A stretch of 64,000 nt of DNA, taken from contig JAECUM010000850.1 in the NCBI GenBank assembly GCA_016617855.1, positions 62,001 through 126,000 on the forward strand, read 5' to 3'. The first letter of the stretch is position 1. Each line of letters opens with the position of its first letter. Origin of the DNA: Megalonaias nervosa. Taxonomy: Eukaryota > Mollusca > Bivalvia > Unionida > Unionidae. Shown one piece after another: positions 1 through 11,785 of the stretch. A model generated the notes under the pieces. It was not told where the DNA came from. It saw nothing but the letters and a program-made list of their open reading frames with translations, and made no database searches. The translations under genes and the position numbers were made by a program.

Positions 1-37
<37 letters not shown>

Positions 38-1807
38 TGGGGGGGGTATGTTAACATTAGAATGTGTTGTGTACTAGATTGAGTGTCTTATCTTCATGGT
101 CAATATAATGGTGTAATCTGTTGAATTTTTCTATTACACTCTTGTATATATATATAGAGCCATTTGATACAAAGATTCAATATTTTAGACCTATGTCACT
201 CTTCAGTTATCTAACTTGTTGTTTTTGATAAATGGGCGAAACTTGGTGCACATATATTGTCATTAGAAGATATGTTCTGTTGCACATTTGTTTTATCCGC
301 AAGATCCAAGTCATAGGTCAGTATTTTAAGGTGTATGTTGTTTCTGTGTTATATTATGAAAGCTGTTTGAAATTTAGGAATAAACCAGGGTACACTAATG
401 CTTCTTATTTTCATAGCATGTCTGTATCACATGATCAAGGTTATAGCTGAACCTTTTTTCACCCTTTCCTGCACATTTCTCAAATTTTCCTTGAGACACA
501 ACAATGAAACTTTACAAGTTTCCTCTCTGCCCAGTAATTCTGCAGCTCTTTCTTGAATTTCGTGGCCTGGTGTATGTTTTTTAAACTTTTGTGGCCTTAT
601 TATGGGGGCAGGGGGAGGAGGGAAAATAATCACCAAATCTGCTCTTTAGCCTCTCACAATCATGTTAGTCACTGAATGTTTTTTTTTAACACTTATGTTA
701 AAGCATTTTCTGTTATGTTTGTTTCTTGCATTTTGATATTTAAACAAAAAGAAAATATACACAAAAGATTGCAAATAGAGGATCAGTTTTGTTTTATTGT
801 CTGGTAATAAAATAGGTGTGGCCTTATGACAATGATTTATATATCCTGCTAATGTGTAAGAGTTATAAATGTGCGGTACACAATCACTCAGGCAATGAGT
901 ATTATTGATGATATTTTATCATCAAACCATGTCTTATTCATCGAGCGGATTTTTTCATGCAAATACATGTAGTATTTTACACACAAAAAATGTTTTCTGA
1001 GCATTTCGTGGCATATTACCTACATAGAGAGACATTTTATTTCTGCTAGTGCACCCGATTCTTCGGATTATTGTCGATGCCTCAAAAATTAAATTTTCAA
1101 AAATAGCTTGGATTGCAAAGGATGTTGTGCCCTGAAATTATTACAAATTTCTTGATGTCCTCTTTTTCTTTTTTTCTCTTTTTTTTTTGTCGTTTGCAAT
1201 TGAAGCGAATGATTGTGTCAATGAAGATAATAAACCATTCAACTTCACGGATAAAATATCTCTTCATGTTGACAGGGACACTAATGTTGTAATGGAAATA
1301 AATACAAAATATACAAACCTTGTGGTTTCTGTGAAAAGATGAATCTGATCAGAATTCCTGCCATGATTCCAAGGAATATGAGTACTGCAATCACTACGCC
1401 AACCACATGAATTGATTTCTTCCATAAACAGGAACTTGTTTCAAGAGTCTCGCTCTATTGACGTGATGAGATCAAGTCTATCTTTCCATGATTTTGTGCA
1501 AACCATTTACTTTGAGAATCAAGAACTGCTAGCTGAATGAATAAGATAAATGTGAATTAGAAATCAGCAATCTGGCAATATGTCCTGGCTGTTTGTTTGG
1601 GGGTTTGTTTTTGTTTTTTGTCTTTTTGTGGTGGGTGGGTGGGTGTGTTTTGTTTTTTTTTGTTTTTGGATTTGGTTTGTTTTTCAGGGGGTTGGGATTT
1701 TTTTTGGTGGGAGTAGTCTTTCAAAACGTGCAATATAAATCTGTACTTTACACTTATGAAAATACTCAAAAGAATCTTTTTCTTCAACAAATAGATTTCA
1801 CTCACAC
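1..1807. other. Non-coding AT-rich host DNA
   Basis: An (AT)n tract fills the first 30 bases. The rest is AT-rich sequence with poly-T and G/T-rich low-complexity stretches, the most extreme at about 1,585-1,705. The short open frames here are low-complexity or lack any family resemblance. I see no exon, RNA gene or mobile-element ends. Confidence 0.6.
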
Positions 1808-1818
1808 ACACCTGCAGT

Positions 1819-2067
1819 AGGGGCCCATGTGGCCGAGTGGTCTAAAGCGCTCACTGTTATGGATCACTGCCATCTCACTTCTGTTGGCGTGGGTTCCAGT
1901 CATGGATTCGGCCAATGTGGGTATGTGAGAAAGCTTGCCAGCAGCTTCTCTTGGGTTGGTGGTTCTTTCCGGGGTTTTCCAGGGTTCTTCCTCCACCATT
2001 TATTCTGGCCACCATGTATCTTGTGCTGAAAAATGGTGTTAAACCCTACTACAACAACAACAACAAT
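1819..2067 (+). mobile_element. tRNA-derived SINE with 11-bp target duplication
   Basis: The head resembles a tRNA: TGGCCGAGTGGTCTAAAG matches a pol III A box and GGGTTCCAGTC a B box about 50 bases later. A conserved body follows, and the tail is an ACA repeat. The element is flanked by the direct repeat ACACCTGCAGT at 1,808-1,818 and 2,068-2,078, as expected of LINE-mediated insertion. SINEs of this tRNA-head plus core type are common in molluscs. Pol III transcription is inferred only. The two short open frames inside it are not genes. Confidence 0.85.
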
Positions 2068-2078
2068 ACACCTGCAGT

Positions 2079-2695
2079 GAGGTGGATCAAACTGTTATGA
2101 CCCTCGAGTATGTGAACATACTTGTATCTACTAACACCCTCTCATCCTATCCAAAAGCTTATGGTGGCTTTCCTGAAGATTGTATTGTTTTGTATCTTTT
2201 CTTTGTAAACGTATCCACCGATCCACATTTATACTAAGCAACGATCATAAGTGAAGTTTAGTTAGCATATTTATTTCGGATATGAATTTGTAAAATGCCC
2301 AAGGAAAATAAGTCATGAACTCTCAGTGATAGTGGTTTTCAAAGTATGGGTCTTGACCCAGTAACTAACAATGTTAGACACTGGGTCACTGTGTTGATTC
2401 AAATATATTGCAACATTATGATTTTATTAAAAATTGAGTCAAAAGATATAATTGTTGAGTCGAGGGCATAAACAATTTTCTTTAATTGGGTTGCGAGAAG
2501 AAAAAACTGACAACCACTGTTCTCTGAGTAGACCATTATGATATATAATTGAAAGCAATGTCGCAGTTGTATTTAGATTTCTTTTCAATGTGGAACTTGT
2601 AATTGGATCAGATATTTCCAACCTATATAACATGGTACACTGTACATGTATATCACTTATTAACGGCGATGTAGGTAACTGTATTGTTATTATTA

Positions 2696-2739
<44 letters not shown>

Positions 2740-3989
2740 TCAAACCAAGTATAATTACATGGGTTATGAATAAATTGGCACTTACTTGCCAAGAATGGTA
2801 GTCTGTGTTTCCTGCACTAAAGATGACGCTGGACATGTCCGTATTCTGTTTGTGTGTGGTGTTATTATTTCCTATCTCTATTAGCAGTGGTGTAAAAATA
2901 CTTGCATAAGTTTCTTGACCTCGATATTAGCGGTCAACACACACATGGCTTTTTTATTCCACTTTACTACTCAAAGTTGGATTCAAAGATGTCAACATTT
3001 TTTCTTGAAATGTCGGACCCCTTACAGACAGAAAATAAATGTTTTCCACTACAGACAAGAACTCAGTTCTCTAGTGACTATCGACATTAAAACAATCGAG
3101 TTGTAAGTTTGCCAGCAATTGTAGCACTTCCTCATTAAGCCTTTGTTTCATATAAAGAAAATGAAAATGGCTGTAAATAGAGTTCAGTTGAGTGATAAGT
3201 CATAATTTTAAAAGTATTGTAAATAATAACTACCCACAATCAAGAACAAATGTGGTCGAATTACCAAACAGTGTCATTTTTCGAGTGGAATTTGTGATTT
3301 CTTCATTGGCTTTCTTCTTTCTATCTGGGCAGAAAAGGTGCTAGTTTAACACTGAGAAAACCAAACTAACCTTATATTAAATTTAATTAAGTGACACCTA
3401 CAGTGTTAGAAAGGTTATATGAATTGCGCGCAATCTCATTATTCCTCACTTTTCAATTAAAGCAAATATAAAAGTGTTGTTTTGCCCATGTGTTCTACCA
3501 CCATATCTTCTTTGACTCGCCAAGCTGACCGCGGCGTTTAGAGAAGATGGTAAGACACCATGCATCAAGTGGGAAAACAACAGAAGTTGTTGTGCTGGCC
3601 AACCCCACCCCCACCACCTGCAGAGGCTGGCTAAAATATTAGTGTTTTTATGTTATTTGAAGAAATGCTTCATCACTAGCATAAAGTGTACTTAGCTTAA
3701 AATGATCATGAAAGACAAGATTGGACTTTGCAGCATTGTATGGTATCATCCATAAGAGGCTATATAGGAGTGTCGGAATGACATAAAAATTCACAAAAGC
3801 TACTTTGGCACACCATGTTTACAAATTGTTTAGAAACTAAAAAACGTTTGTGGTATTGAAAACTCAAAGTATGAGATGGTGAACAAGTTTTATCCAGTGA
3901 GTATGTTGAGGGGGTTCCTTGCCGGCATTGATGCTGTTTACTACACCAGTGCCTATCGACTGACCTTGGGTGGGTGTGGGGTGGGTGTC
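2079..3989. other. Non-coding host DNA with a TTA microsatellite
   Basis: It contains a (TTA)n microsatellite at about 2,685-2,740. Otherwise it is AT-rich unique-looking sequence. I see no supported gene. Confidence 0.55.
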
Positions 3990-4240
3990 ACGTAGCTTTA
4001 ACAACTGCAGTCATATTGCTAAGTGTAGCAGTTTATAGTGATGTCTAGCACTAGGGAATCTTGCCACAGACATGTAGTATCATGTCTCACCCAGTCACAT
4101 TATCCTGATACCAGGCCGACCAGGCCTAACACTAACCTCGAAATGATGAGTGCCAAGCGAGAGCTGCTAGTACCATATTTTATTAGTCTTTGGTATGACT
4201 CGGCCAGGGTTCGAACCCACTATCTCCCGCATCCAAGTCT
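3990..4240 (+). repeat. Dispersed repeat family R1, copy 1
   Basis: This stretch aligns by eye with 9,598-9,823 in the same orientation. Shared landmarks are ACGTAGCTTTAACA, TTTATAGTGATGTCTAG, CCAGTCACATTATCCTGA and AGTCTTTGGTATG. It ends near a GGTTCGAACCC box, so a tRNA-related origin on one strand is possible. I have seen similar sequence in bivalve genomes, which is memory and was not checked. Confidence 0.7.
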
Positions 4241-4244
4241 GTTG

Positions 4245-5650
4245 GTTGTCTGAAAAGCCATGCTTAAAATACAATAGAGCATAGAGGACCGGCCAGAAGC
4301 AAAAACAGAAAATTAGGTCTGGGGTAGGGGTTGTTAGAGGGATTCCAAGTACAACCAGCATTAGAAGTCTTGTTATTGAAAAACTGCATCATATGCTGGA
4401 GCTGCGCTGGGATAAGGTCAGTCATCTCGTCAGAAAACACACAACTTATGATTAATTCCTAGCAATACACTAATGATCTCTTTGTGGGCTTTGGCTCTTC
4501 TGCGAGCTATCAGCACTCTTTTGCTACTGCTTTGATTACAACCAAAGCTTATGGCTTGTGTGATGCAGCACGTATTTCATTTTGTAAGGTTGCATATTCA
4601 TCGAGTTGGAGATGACACTGTTGCATAGAGCCTTAGATATGTTTTGTGCAGAGCTATGTTTCTTACTTTTTAGCTTTTATGGATAGTTGTCGGCTGATAA
4701 AATTTTCAGCTACAGAAATTAACCACCACTTAAAGCCGTGATCTCGAGGGTCATCGCTATGAGGGCAACAATGATTGTTGACAATACTCCACTCTTCGCC
4801 ACAATAGTATTCAGAGATACAACCCTCAGTACGGTGCAGATCCCATGTGCTGCGTTAACTACACCCTTGTACTTTTTGTATCATGCATGTCACTCTACAG
4901 CCTCTGCCAAGATGAAAATTTTTCAACCTCGCTGATCTTTTTGAGGCGAAGTTCATAGTCTTGTATATTTCGATACAACCACATTATAATTCCTCTATAA
5001 GAAGTGTGATAATAAAGTTTAATTGACCTGGAACAGTGGGAATCTACCTCTCCTACGGACATGCACCTCTAACCTGTCACTATGGTGTACTGGTAAGATG
5101 GCAGTTACCTCAAAGAAGGTGTCATTATGAGTGACATAACTAGATCTGGAAATAACACAATTGTCAATGCTCCATGCAACAAGCTTAAAAGGAGTCATAA
5201 ATACCGTGCCCTCTTTTCGTATTTTCACTGGCTGTTTGTTTTTTGGCCGGATTACTCTGATGTGTCTTTTTTGAATATAACTATGTTATTTTCTTTTGGT
5301 GAGACAAGAGATAGAGGGCATTACATCCCCAAAGGAAAGGGTGTTGCCGAATGCGTTTGCCAAATACCACACTGTCATTGTAGAAGCAAACCAGTTGAAA
5401 ATGTGTGATGCATTCCAAAACGGTTATCCCTCACATCATGTAGAATTTCCATATTTTTACTTTGTTGAGGAACATCATTTGTACCTAAGCATTATTTTAT
5501 TATTTCAAGCGGCTCATTTATTAATTTCAGGGTGAAGCACTTGGCTCGCTGGGTATCTGGCGCCATACTCCGAACTTGCTTCAACTGCAAAGGCGTTATA
5601 GTGTTATGCATATTTAATTCATGTCATGTGTTGGCTTTTCTCCATAATTA
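4245..5650. other. Non-coding host DNA
   Basis: No gene is supported. The open frames at 4,738-4,935 and 5,127-5,535 overlap one another on both strands and show no domain or codon regularity. Confidence 0.5.
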
Positions 5651-5722
5651 TATATTATGTGTATCTATATTATGTGTATCTATATTATGTGTATCAATAT
5701 TATGTGTATCTATATTATGTGT
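5651..5722 (+). repeat. 15-bp tandem repeat
   Basis: Nearly five copies of the 15-mer TATATTATGTGTATC, with one variant base in the third to fourth copy. The unit is a multiple of three, so it creates a spurious repeated peptide in one frame. Confidence 0.9.
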
Positions 5723-5999
5723 TTGACCTTGCTCAGTAATTGAGTTTACGGCCTACCTGCCTAATGTCTTGTTATTTTGCAAGCAATATATTACAAGCTA
5801 ATATTTCTCTATAATTGTAGAATCTAGTTTAAGATCATTATTAACTGGAGGTAAAGATGTTTACAGATGTTGAGAAGCTGACCCTCATCATGGCTCTGTT
5901 ATTGTGTCTTAGTTTTTTATATTAATGTTGTTTACTTTAAAACTGCTCATTCCTAACTTAACATCCAATGTGTAGTCAACCTTATTGTTGTGATCAGCT

Positions 6000-6385
6000 T
6001 TAATTAGAGAGGATTTATTTATTTAAATTATTCACTGGAAGTACAAAGTGCTCATTTAATATGGACTAAACCACTTTTTGGAATTATTGTGAATCCATTT
6101 AAAGACATAATGGATTATATCATTATGATGCGTCAAGACTGTTGGTACATTAGCATATTCGAGGCTATTGGCACATTAGCATATTCAACATTGAAATTCG
6201 TTCGGAATACCACTGGAATTCATTGGGAACTCTATACTTTTGGACTTGTGATAGAACTTTTAGGACCACTTGGGATTTAATTCACAATACGGTAAGTTCT
6301 TTATAAAAATTCACTTTGTATGTTAAGGAAGTAAAATTTCTATTTGTTGAATTTTACAAAACTTTTTGATTTTTGTTCTTTTCTG
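6000..6385 (+). repeat. Dispersed repeat family R2, forward copy
   Basis: It aligns with the reverse complement of about 31,625-31,985. Shared landmarks are TTTAAATTATTCA, GATTATATCATT, GGAATTCATT, CTATACTTTTGGACT and AATTCACAATAC. Homology extends about 350 bp with scattered substitutions and small indels. The open frame at 6,089-6,280 matches a frame in the other copy only because both are copies of this repeat. Family type is unknown: no terminal repeat or poly(A) tail is evident. Confidence 0.75.
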
Positions 6386-6689
6386 TTACTTAATTTAAGA
6401 CAATAGAGTCATAGCAACAGCAATAATTGTTTAGTAGTGTTGGAACAAATTTTATATTGATTTTGACCACACATCTATTTACGTATGCTTTCATTGCCGC
6501 ATCTTGCGGCTCGGTGAAGTCTACCATGGACATGATTGTGTTTAGGCTCAACTATCAAGTGGTTGCCAGTCTTGAGAACCCTGCTTGCATCGTGGCTGTC
6601 AATATATCTTTTGGAGCTGGTAGTTCGTGGCTAGGTGTGATTGGCCTTGTTAAGAACAGAAGCCTGGGTAATATCAACAGCTTCTCTTT

Positions 6690-7225
6690 CCATATAGCTC
6701 AGCACTTGGAGGTAAGTGCAAGCCATGTCATTGTTGGTGAAGCACAGAAAATGCCGCTTAAGAGAACAACCATATTTGTGTTGTTGCAAATTACCTTTGG
6801 CATCTGCATGTAGTGCTGAGCCAAGTACAACATGTCAGTGTTCTTGTGCTATCCTCAGCTAAAGAGGCGTGTAGGTTTATTTTCGTCTTAAGCATAACAT
6901 CGTCTTAGATGATGATATAGTATTGGTCATGGTCTTGGCCATCAGGGCCTTGGGACTCTTCGATGTCAGAGATAAACATCATGGGGTCCTTAATGGTGTC
7001 CAGTGTTTCATTGCTCGGAGTTTTGCTCATAGCTTCTGCTGACATCTTCACCTGCTTGTAGGCGATGATGTTTTTAATGTGTTGCAGTATATCGTAGAAT
7101 GTCTGGTTGTCCATATGTGGAATAACCACGTAGAGCCTGTTCCATTTCATCCAGCACCTAAGGAAGTTCAGCAGTAGCTGCGTGTCTTCACAGCCTGAGG
7201 ACACAATAAAACACACCCAGATGGG
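6690..7225 (-). pseudogene. Decayed viral packaging ATPase (FtsK/HerA, A32-like), element A
   Basis: The function in intact relatives is to pump genomic DNA into the capsid. Here the minus strand reads SSGCEDTQLLLN where a Walker A GxSGSGKTxxL is expected, so the P-loop Lys is gone. It continues with MKWNRLYVVIPHMDNQTFYD, parallel to the element B copy (FKWDKLYLVAPSVDDQPCYD). A stop codon stands immediately before the Walker B acidic pair, which survives as DDVML. About 50 bases further the frame HKNTDMLYLAQHYMQMPK is a good match to the sensor region of Polinton ATPases. Downstream of 6,690 the reading decays. It is a pseudogene beyond doubt; the family call rests on these motifs. Confidence 0.8.
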
Positions 7226-8329
7226 ATTAGATGACTGGTGCTGCGGTTTTTTTTACTTTCGTGTGGCTGAAAGGTCAGTTATGTCAATGGCATTAAATGG
7301 TCGCTGTAGCCTTTAAAATGCTTGTATAATGTTGGTGCTGTAGGCAACATAATGAGACTGTAGAAGGCCACGAGGTCAGCGGGAAAATCACTTTAATATA
7401 CTTGTGTGGTATGTGTCACGGAATTGTGTGTAGTTAAATATATACTCATTATGTGTGAACGAAAATATACGCTGCTGAAATGTTGCCTGAGGGTGGTTTA
7501 TGTTTAACCGTGGTTATTTCAAAATAGTGAGTTTGATTTACCCATTGCTGCATGCACAAAGTGACTGCAATTGGAACACAGATTACTTTTAGTTTTCTGG
7601 CTTTGGATTTTCACCAGCACACTACAACAAGTTTTGTCAGGAAGCTGTTCTCCTTACAGGAGCAATCTTCAGCTGTAAAGCTGTTTCTGTGACGGGGAGT
7701 CGATGGTGACGTTGGCTCAGATGACAGTATGAGCTTATTTGCAGTAAGAGACCACAACTTTGAGATCATCAGTCTGCAGGAAATGAGGCTCTCGAGGGAT
7801 CCTCTGACAGACTGGAATGGGTGGGCCATGCGTTGTGACTCTGACCATTTGATGAGAGCTGTGGAACCTGAAATACATTGTGATCATCAACTGGACGCTA
7901 TGAGATCACACGTTCCCTCCTTGAACAAATGTTATTTAATATCACTATATGAGTTTAATCAATAATTTCATATTACTTTGTGAGTGACAATAATACATGC
8001 ATCTGACTTATGGATGAAACATACATTATTTTGATCACCCTTGGTAACAGAATCATGCATTGTTGATATTTGTGTATGATTTTTATACTTTGATACGCTT
8101 GGTGATATAATCATAAATAGTTCATATTCATGTATAAATTGTATTCATTAATTATCCATGGTGATAGATCCATGTATAATTTATACCTGTTGATACATTC
8201 AATATGTTGATTCTTGTTTGATACTCGTTGAAGCATTATTCATCTACCACGCCACAACTATTACAAAACTGGCACAAGCCTCAACATTCTACAATACTCC
8301 AGTGGCCAACCCAAGTCTGGTGGGGCCCC
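7226..8329. other. Interior of element A without readable genes
   Basis: By position this should hold the ATPase start, the divergent promoter and the PLA2-like N-terminus, but I cannot read them. The open frames at 7,611-7,965 lie opposite one another and match nothing I know. Confidence 0.4.
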
Positions 8330-8485
8330 AGTTAATCATGTAGATGTACTCAAACAGCCAAAACATCCGCGACCTGCACAAGGCTGACATGGAGCTGATC
8401 CATGACCTAAAGAACATCTAGGAGCATAAAGTCGGCGAGATCCTCGACCGCTGGCTTGTAAAGGGCAGCATGAAAGCGAAATTAT
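8330..8485 (+). pseudogene. C-terminal remnant of PLA2-like virion protein, element A
   Basis: The plus-strand frame reads NSQNIRDLHKADMELIHDLK, one stop, then KVGEILDRWLVKGSMKAKL. This lines up with the C-terminal helices following the phospholipase active site in element D (DLQQRHIADVKLIHTLKSVK, then LANWLIRSAMKGRL). The PLA2 catalytic segment itself is not readable. It lies between the minus-strand ATPase remnant and the plus-strand integrase remnant, as in B and D. Confidence 0.65.
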
Positions 8486-8639
8486 TAGTGTGTGGGCACT
8501 TGTAAATGCTTTAGCATTGCAAAACAAAAACTTGGTCTAGTTTGTCTGACAGAGCACATTTTTTGGGCCTTTTTGAATAAATGGTTCTTGTTTTGCACAG
8601 CAAACAGTAAGTGCATTCGATACTAAACTTTCTGCAACA

Positions 8640-9095
8640 TACAACAAACTGTGATATGACTGGAAGGGCATGGCAAAGATTATGAAGTTGGCAGAAGCCT
8701 GCAAAGTCTCACAAGATTTTGCTAGGGCATGGTTAAAAAGCTGAGCATGTGGCGGATTTACCTGTTGGCACTACGTAAAGTTCTTAGGCCGAAGTTTGAT
8801 GTTTCAACTTCTAGCAAGTTATGCCAGGCTGATATCTTGTTTCTGATGCACAGCAGGGTTGGGCAACACACATACAAGTATGTGCTGTGCATGAAAGATG
8901 TTGCCAGCTGTTCCAAGGAGGCCGAGCTATTGACCACCAAGGAGGCTCCCAAAGTCAACAAGACTTAGCAGTTATCCAATTATCTACAAGCAGAGACTGC
9001 TATTGTGGCCCAGTCTACTGCCGGTTGAACACGGCCAGGAGTTTATGGGCATACTGTCGTAACTCTTGGCTAAGCAAGGAAAGTGTCATCTTTGA
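8640..9095 (+). pseudogene. Decayed retroviral-type (rve) integrase, element A
   Basis: Intact Polinton integrases join the element's ends to host DNA and make 6-bp target duplications. The N-terminal part reads YDWKGMAKIMKLAEACKVSQ then DFARAWLKS and a stop. After a frame change comes RPKFDVSTSSKLCQADILFL, containing the first catalytic Asp of the DD-E triad (CQADILF), then TYKYVLCMKDVAS. A further change of frame gives PVEHGQEFMG-like sequence near 9,030, where the second Asp is not preserved. No reverse transcriptase, protease or LTR accompanies it, so it is not a retrotransposon. Confidence 0.8.
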
Positions 9096-9597
9096 AAGCC
9101 ACATGTTATGAAAAGTCAGGATCATTTGATTCCTTCCTAGACAGCATTTCCCAAAATAAAATCATATATAAAAAAAGTTTGTTTTTTTTTTTAAAAAAAA
9201 AAAAATCTGTAAAGTCCTGCGTTTGCCATCTGGCGCCCATTAGTAGTTGTTTGTTATCACTACTTTCCTAAACCACTTGGAATACAATCACGAAACTTGC
9301 CACCCAGAAGTCTATCTGGTCCTAAACGAAAATGGTCCCCTTGGACATTCAGTATCATAGTAGTCACCTTGAAAAGGAATGTTATCACTAATCCTTCTGA
9401 ATGGATGGTCATGTTGATTTTCACTAAAGATTTCTGATGAAATGTAGATGCTTTTAAATGAAAATGGTACCAACCGGATAACCAGTGTGGCCGTCATGAG
9501 ATCATATTATCGCTACTCCATCTAAAAGGATGACTGTATTGACTCAGAAATTTCACCAAATGACTTGTTATATATGTGTGTGTGATTTGGATTTTTA

Positions 9598-9823
9598 ACG
9601 TAGCTTTAACAGTTTTCAGTCATATCACTATGATATCTGCACTGTGGCAATTTATAGTGATGTCTAGTACTGGGGCATCATGCCGCAGACATGTATCATT
9701 ATGTCCCACCCAGTCACATTATCCTGACACCAGGCCAACCAGTCCTAACACTAACCTCTAAATGCTGAGCGCCTAGCAAGGCAGCTGTTAGTACCATTTT
9801 TTTTATAAGTCTTTGGCATGTAC
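9598..9823 (+). repeat. Dispersed repeat family R1, copy 2
   Basis: Second copy of the repeat at 3,990-4,240, same orientation. It is interrupted after the AGTCTTTGGCATG landmark. The preceding 500 bases (9,096-9,597) hold a poly-T/poly-A run at about 9,182-9,205 and no gene. Confidence 0.7.
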
Positions 9824-11429
9824 TTGTTATATGTAGTTGGTCCTAAATGTAAATGGTACAAATCTGATCTCAAAGGACGAAGATTAAGAGAACATGTTTA
9901 CGTAGGACAGTGGAGATCTGATATAATCAGACTGGGGTATGCTTTACATCCTTTTTCAAACTCCGCCATATGCATATTACAATACCCAGCAAAACTGTTT
10001 TGCCCACACTCCAAGCTGTTCTTCCTAAATCAAGTGCATTTAGAGTAAAGACCATATCTAATTAATGTTCTTATACAATGAACAAAGTATAACAAATTAT
10101 ACATATTTCTTCAAACTGAATTTTTTTTTTTTTTTAAAATCACCCAGTTTGAACTGGATACAAGGGGTGGCTATGCTGGCCTGACAGGCAGGTGTTTTTA
10201 ACCTACCAACAGTCGTTTCAGCCGTCTGGCCTCCAGCCAATCGACAGCGGTCAATGTTTCGACATACAGGGCGCACTCCAGTCAGTTGATACTCGTTCCA
10301 ATGGGGCCGACCAGCCAGCTTCCCATGAGGCTAACCAAGCCGGGGTATAACACCCTTTTTTTTTTTTTTTAACACCTATTGAAGTAAACATTAATTTATT
10401 ATGCATCAAAGTTAAGTTATTTTATGATAGAAGGATAACTTGAAAAAGAAGTCTATTTTGCAAATACGGCTTGATAAAAGGGATGGTAAACTGTGAATTT
10501 TTTAAAAGTAAATAGATTTTGTTATCCGTTATTACAATATTTCGATCTGAAAAACAATATATTGCATAACATCAACTTTGTTTCATGCCTTTCCAACGTT
10601 CAGCGGTGCTCTAAAACTGTGGAGGAGTGTGTTAAAAAAAGGAATCTGCACTTTATTCAGTAATAAGGAGTAGCCCAGAGTTGTGCTTCTAAAAGTCAAA
10701 ACTATTCTTTTGATCAGATATTTATTTTCAAATGGGCCAGCAACAGAACTAGAAAGTAACAACAATAAAGTGAGGCTCAAAGATGAAACACTTTAACTAA
10801 AAATAAAAATACAACTGTTCTCCCCATGTTTTGAAGGAGTCGTACCGAATAATCAAATCAAGATCGCCCTTTGGAAACAAGAATGTCCGGTGAAACAAAG
10901 GTTTGCAAATCGATGGCTATTTTAGGCGTGATTTGAGCAGCATCTTAAGAAGAGCTACACTTTTGCAAGAAACTGGTCTCCACAAATGTGTTACCAGATG
11001 CTAATATGTTTGCTGTGGAACGGATCGGGACGTTAAATGTCGCTACCCTGCGCACGGAATAGAACGATGTACAGGTATAGTGATCCCTTGCTTAGTGCTA
11101 TCCGTAAAATCAAGGTGTCACCACTGAGGTTTTTTGGACATTGGTACGCTTGTCCCCGTAATACACTTCTTGCTCACTGTTGTTAATCAGTTCAATTCAG
11201 TTATACAAAACAGTACTATTACTGTGTATTAGAAGAAAAAAAAATGCATGATTAGACCACAGGAGTCTGACGTTTTATCAATAAAGTACGATGAAATTTC
11301 TGACACGTAATCACCTTTCCTGTACCATAAAGTAACAGAGTTGTTAATATATGGTACCGATAAGGTGATTTCGTGTTGTCATAGATTTCATCTTACTTTG
11401 TTGATAAAACGTCAGACTCCTGTGATCAG
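9824..11429. other. Non-coding host DNA with a GC-richer island
   Basis: A GC-richer block at about 10,138-10,345 is bounded on both sides by T runs and may be a decayed SINE-like repeat. On the minus strand TTGGTTAGCCTCATGGG could be a worn A box. No gene is supported elsewhere in this stretch. Confidence 0.4.
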
Positions 11430-11785
11430 ACATGCACAAATAATCGGAAATAGTGTACGGTGTATCAAGAAGAAAACAATGGTTGCTAATGCACAAAATA
11501 TCAGAAATAGTGTAGTGTATGTATAAAATAGATATTCACAAAATATCAGAAATAATGTAGTGTATGTATAAAATAATATATATTCACAAAATATCAGAAA
11601 TAGTGTAGCGTATGTATAAAATAATAGATATGCACACAGTATTAGAAATAGTGTAGTGTATGTATGCAAAAATAGATGCACACAAAATATCTGAAATTGT
11701 GTACAGTGTATTAAATAAAAGAAATATTAGATATGCAGAAAAATATCCGAAATAGTGTACAGTGTATCAGAGATTAGATACGTGT
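11430..11785 (+). repeat. Diverged tandem repeat, period about 57-60 bp
   Basis: About six copies share the landmarks CAAAATATCAGAAATAGTGTA and GTGTATGTATAAAATA with varied spacing. The open frame on the opposite strand (11,412-11,681) is produced by the repetition and is not a gene. Confidence 0.85.

Larger units (their letters stand above)
6690..9100. mobile_element. Element A: ancient Polinton/Maverick remnant
   Basis: Three broken viral genes lie in the order found at the right end of the better-preserved elements: packaging ATPase (minus), PLA2-like (plus), integrase (plus). No terminal inverted repeats are recognisable, and stops or frameshifts interrupt every gene. The middle part, about 7,230-8,320, has lost readable coding signal. 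This is inferred from shared gene order and short conserved motifs against elements B and D. Confidence 0.75.

Noticed and set aside
1593..1820. Open frames on both strands in the G/T-rich stretch
   Set aside because: Low-complexity Phe/Gly or Lys/Pro/Thr translation of a homopolymeric region; no gene features.
5520..5590. Possible short exon after TTAATTTCAG
   Set aside because: Acceptor-like sequence present but no donor and no homology recognised.
6427..6813. 128-codon plus-strand open frame
   Set aside because: Largely antisense to the decayed ATPase of element A; no independent support.
8640..9095. Retrovirus or LTR retrotransposon, suggested by the rve integrase
   Set aside because: No reverse transcriptase, gag or LTR anywhere nearby; ATPase and PLA2-like neighbours and the Polinton TIRs of related copies point to Polinton.
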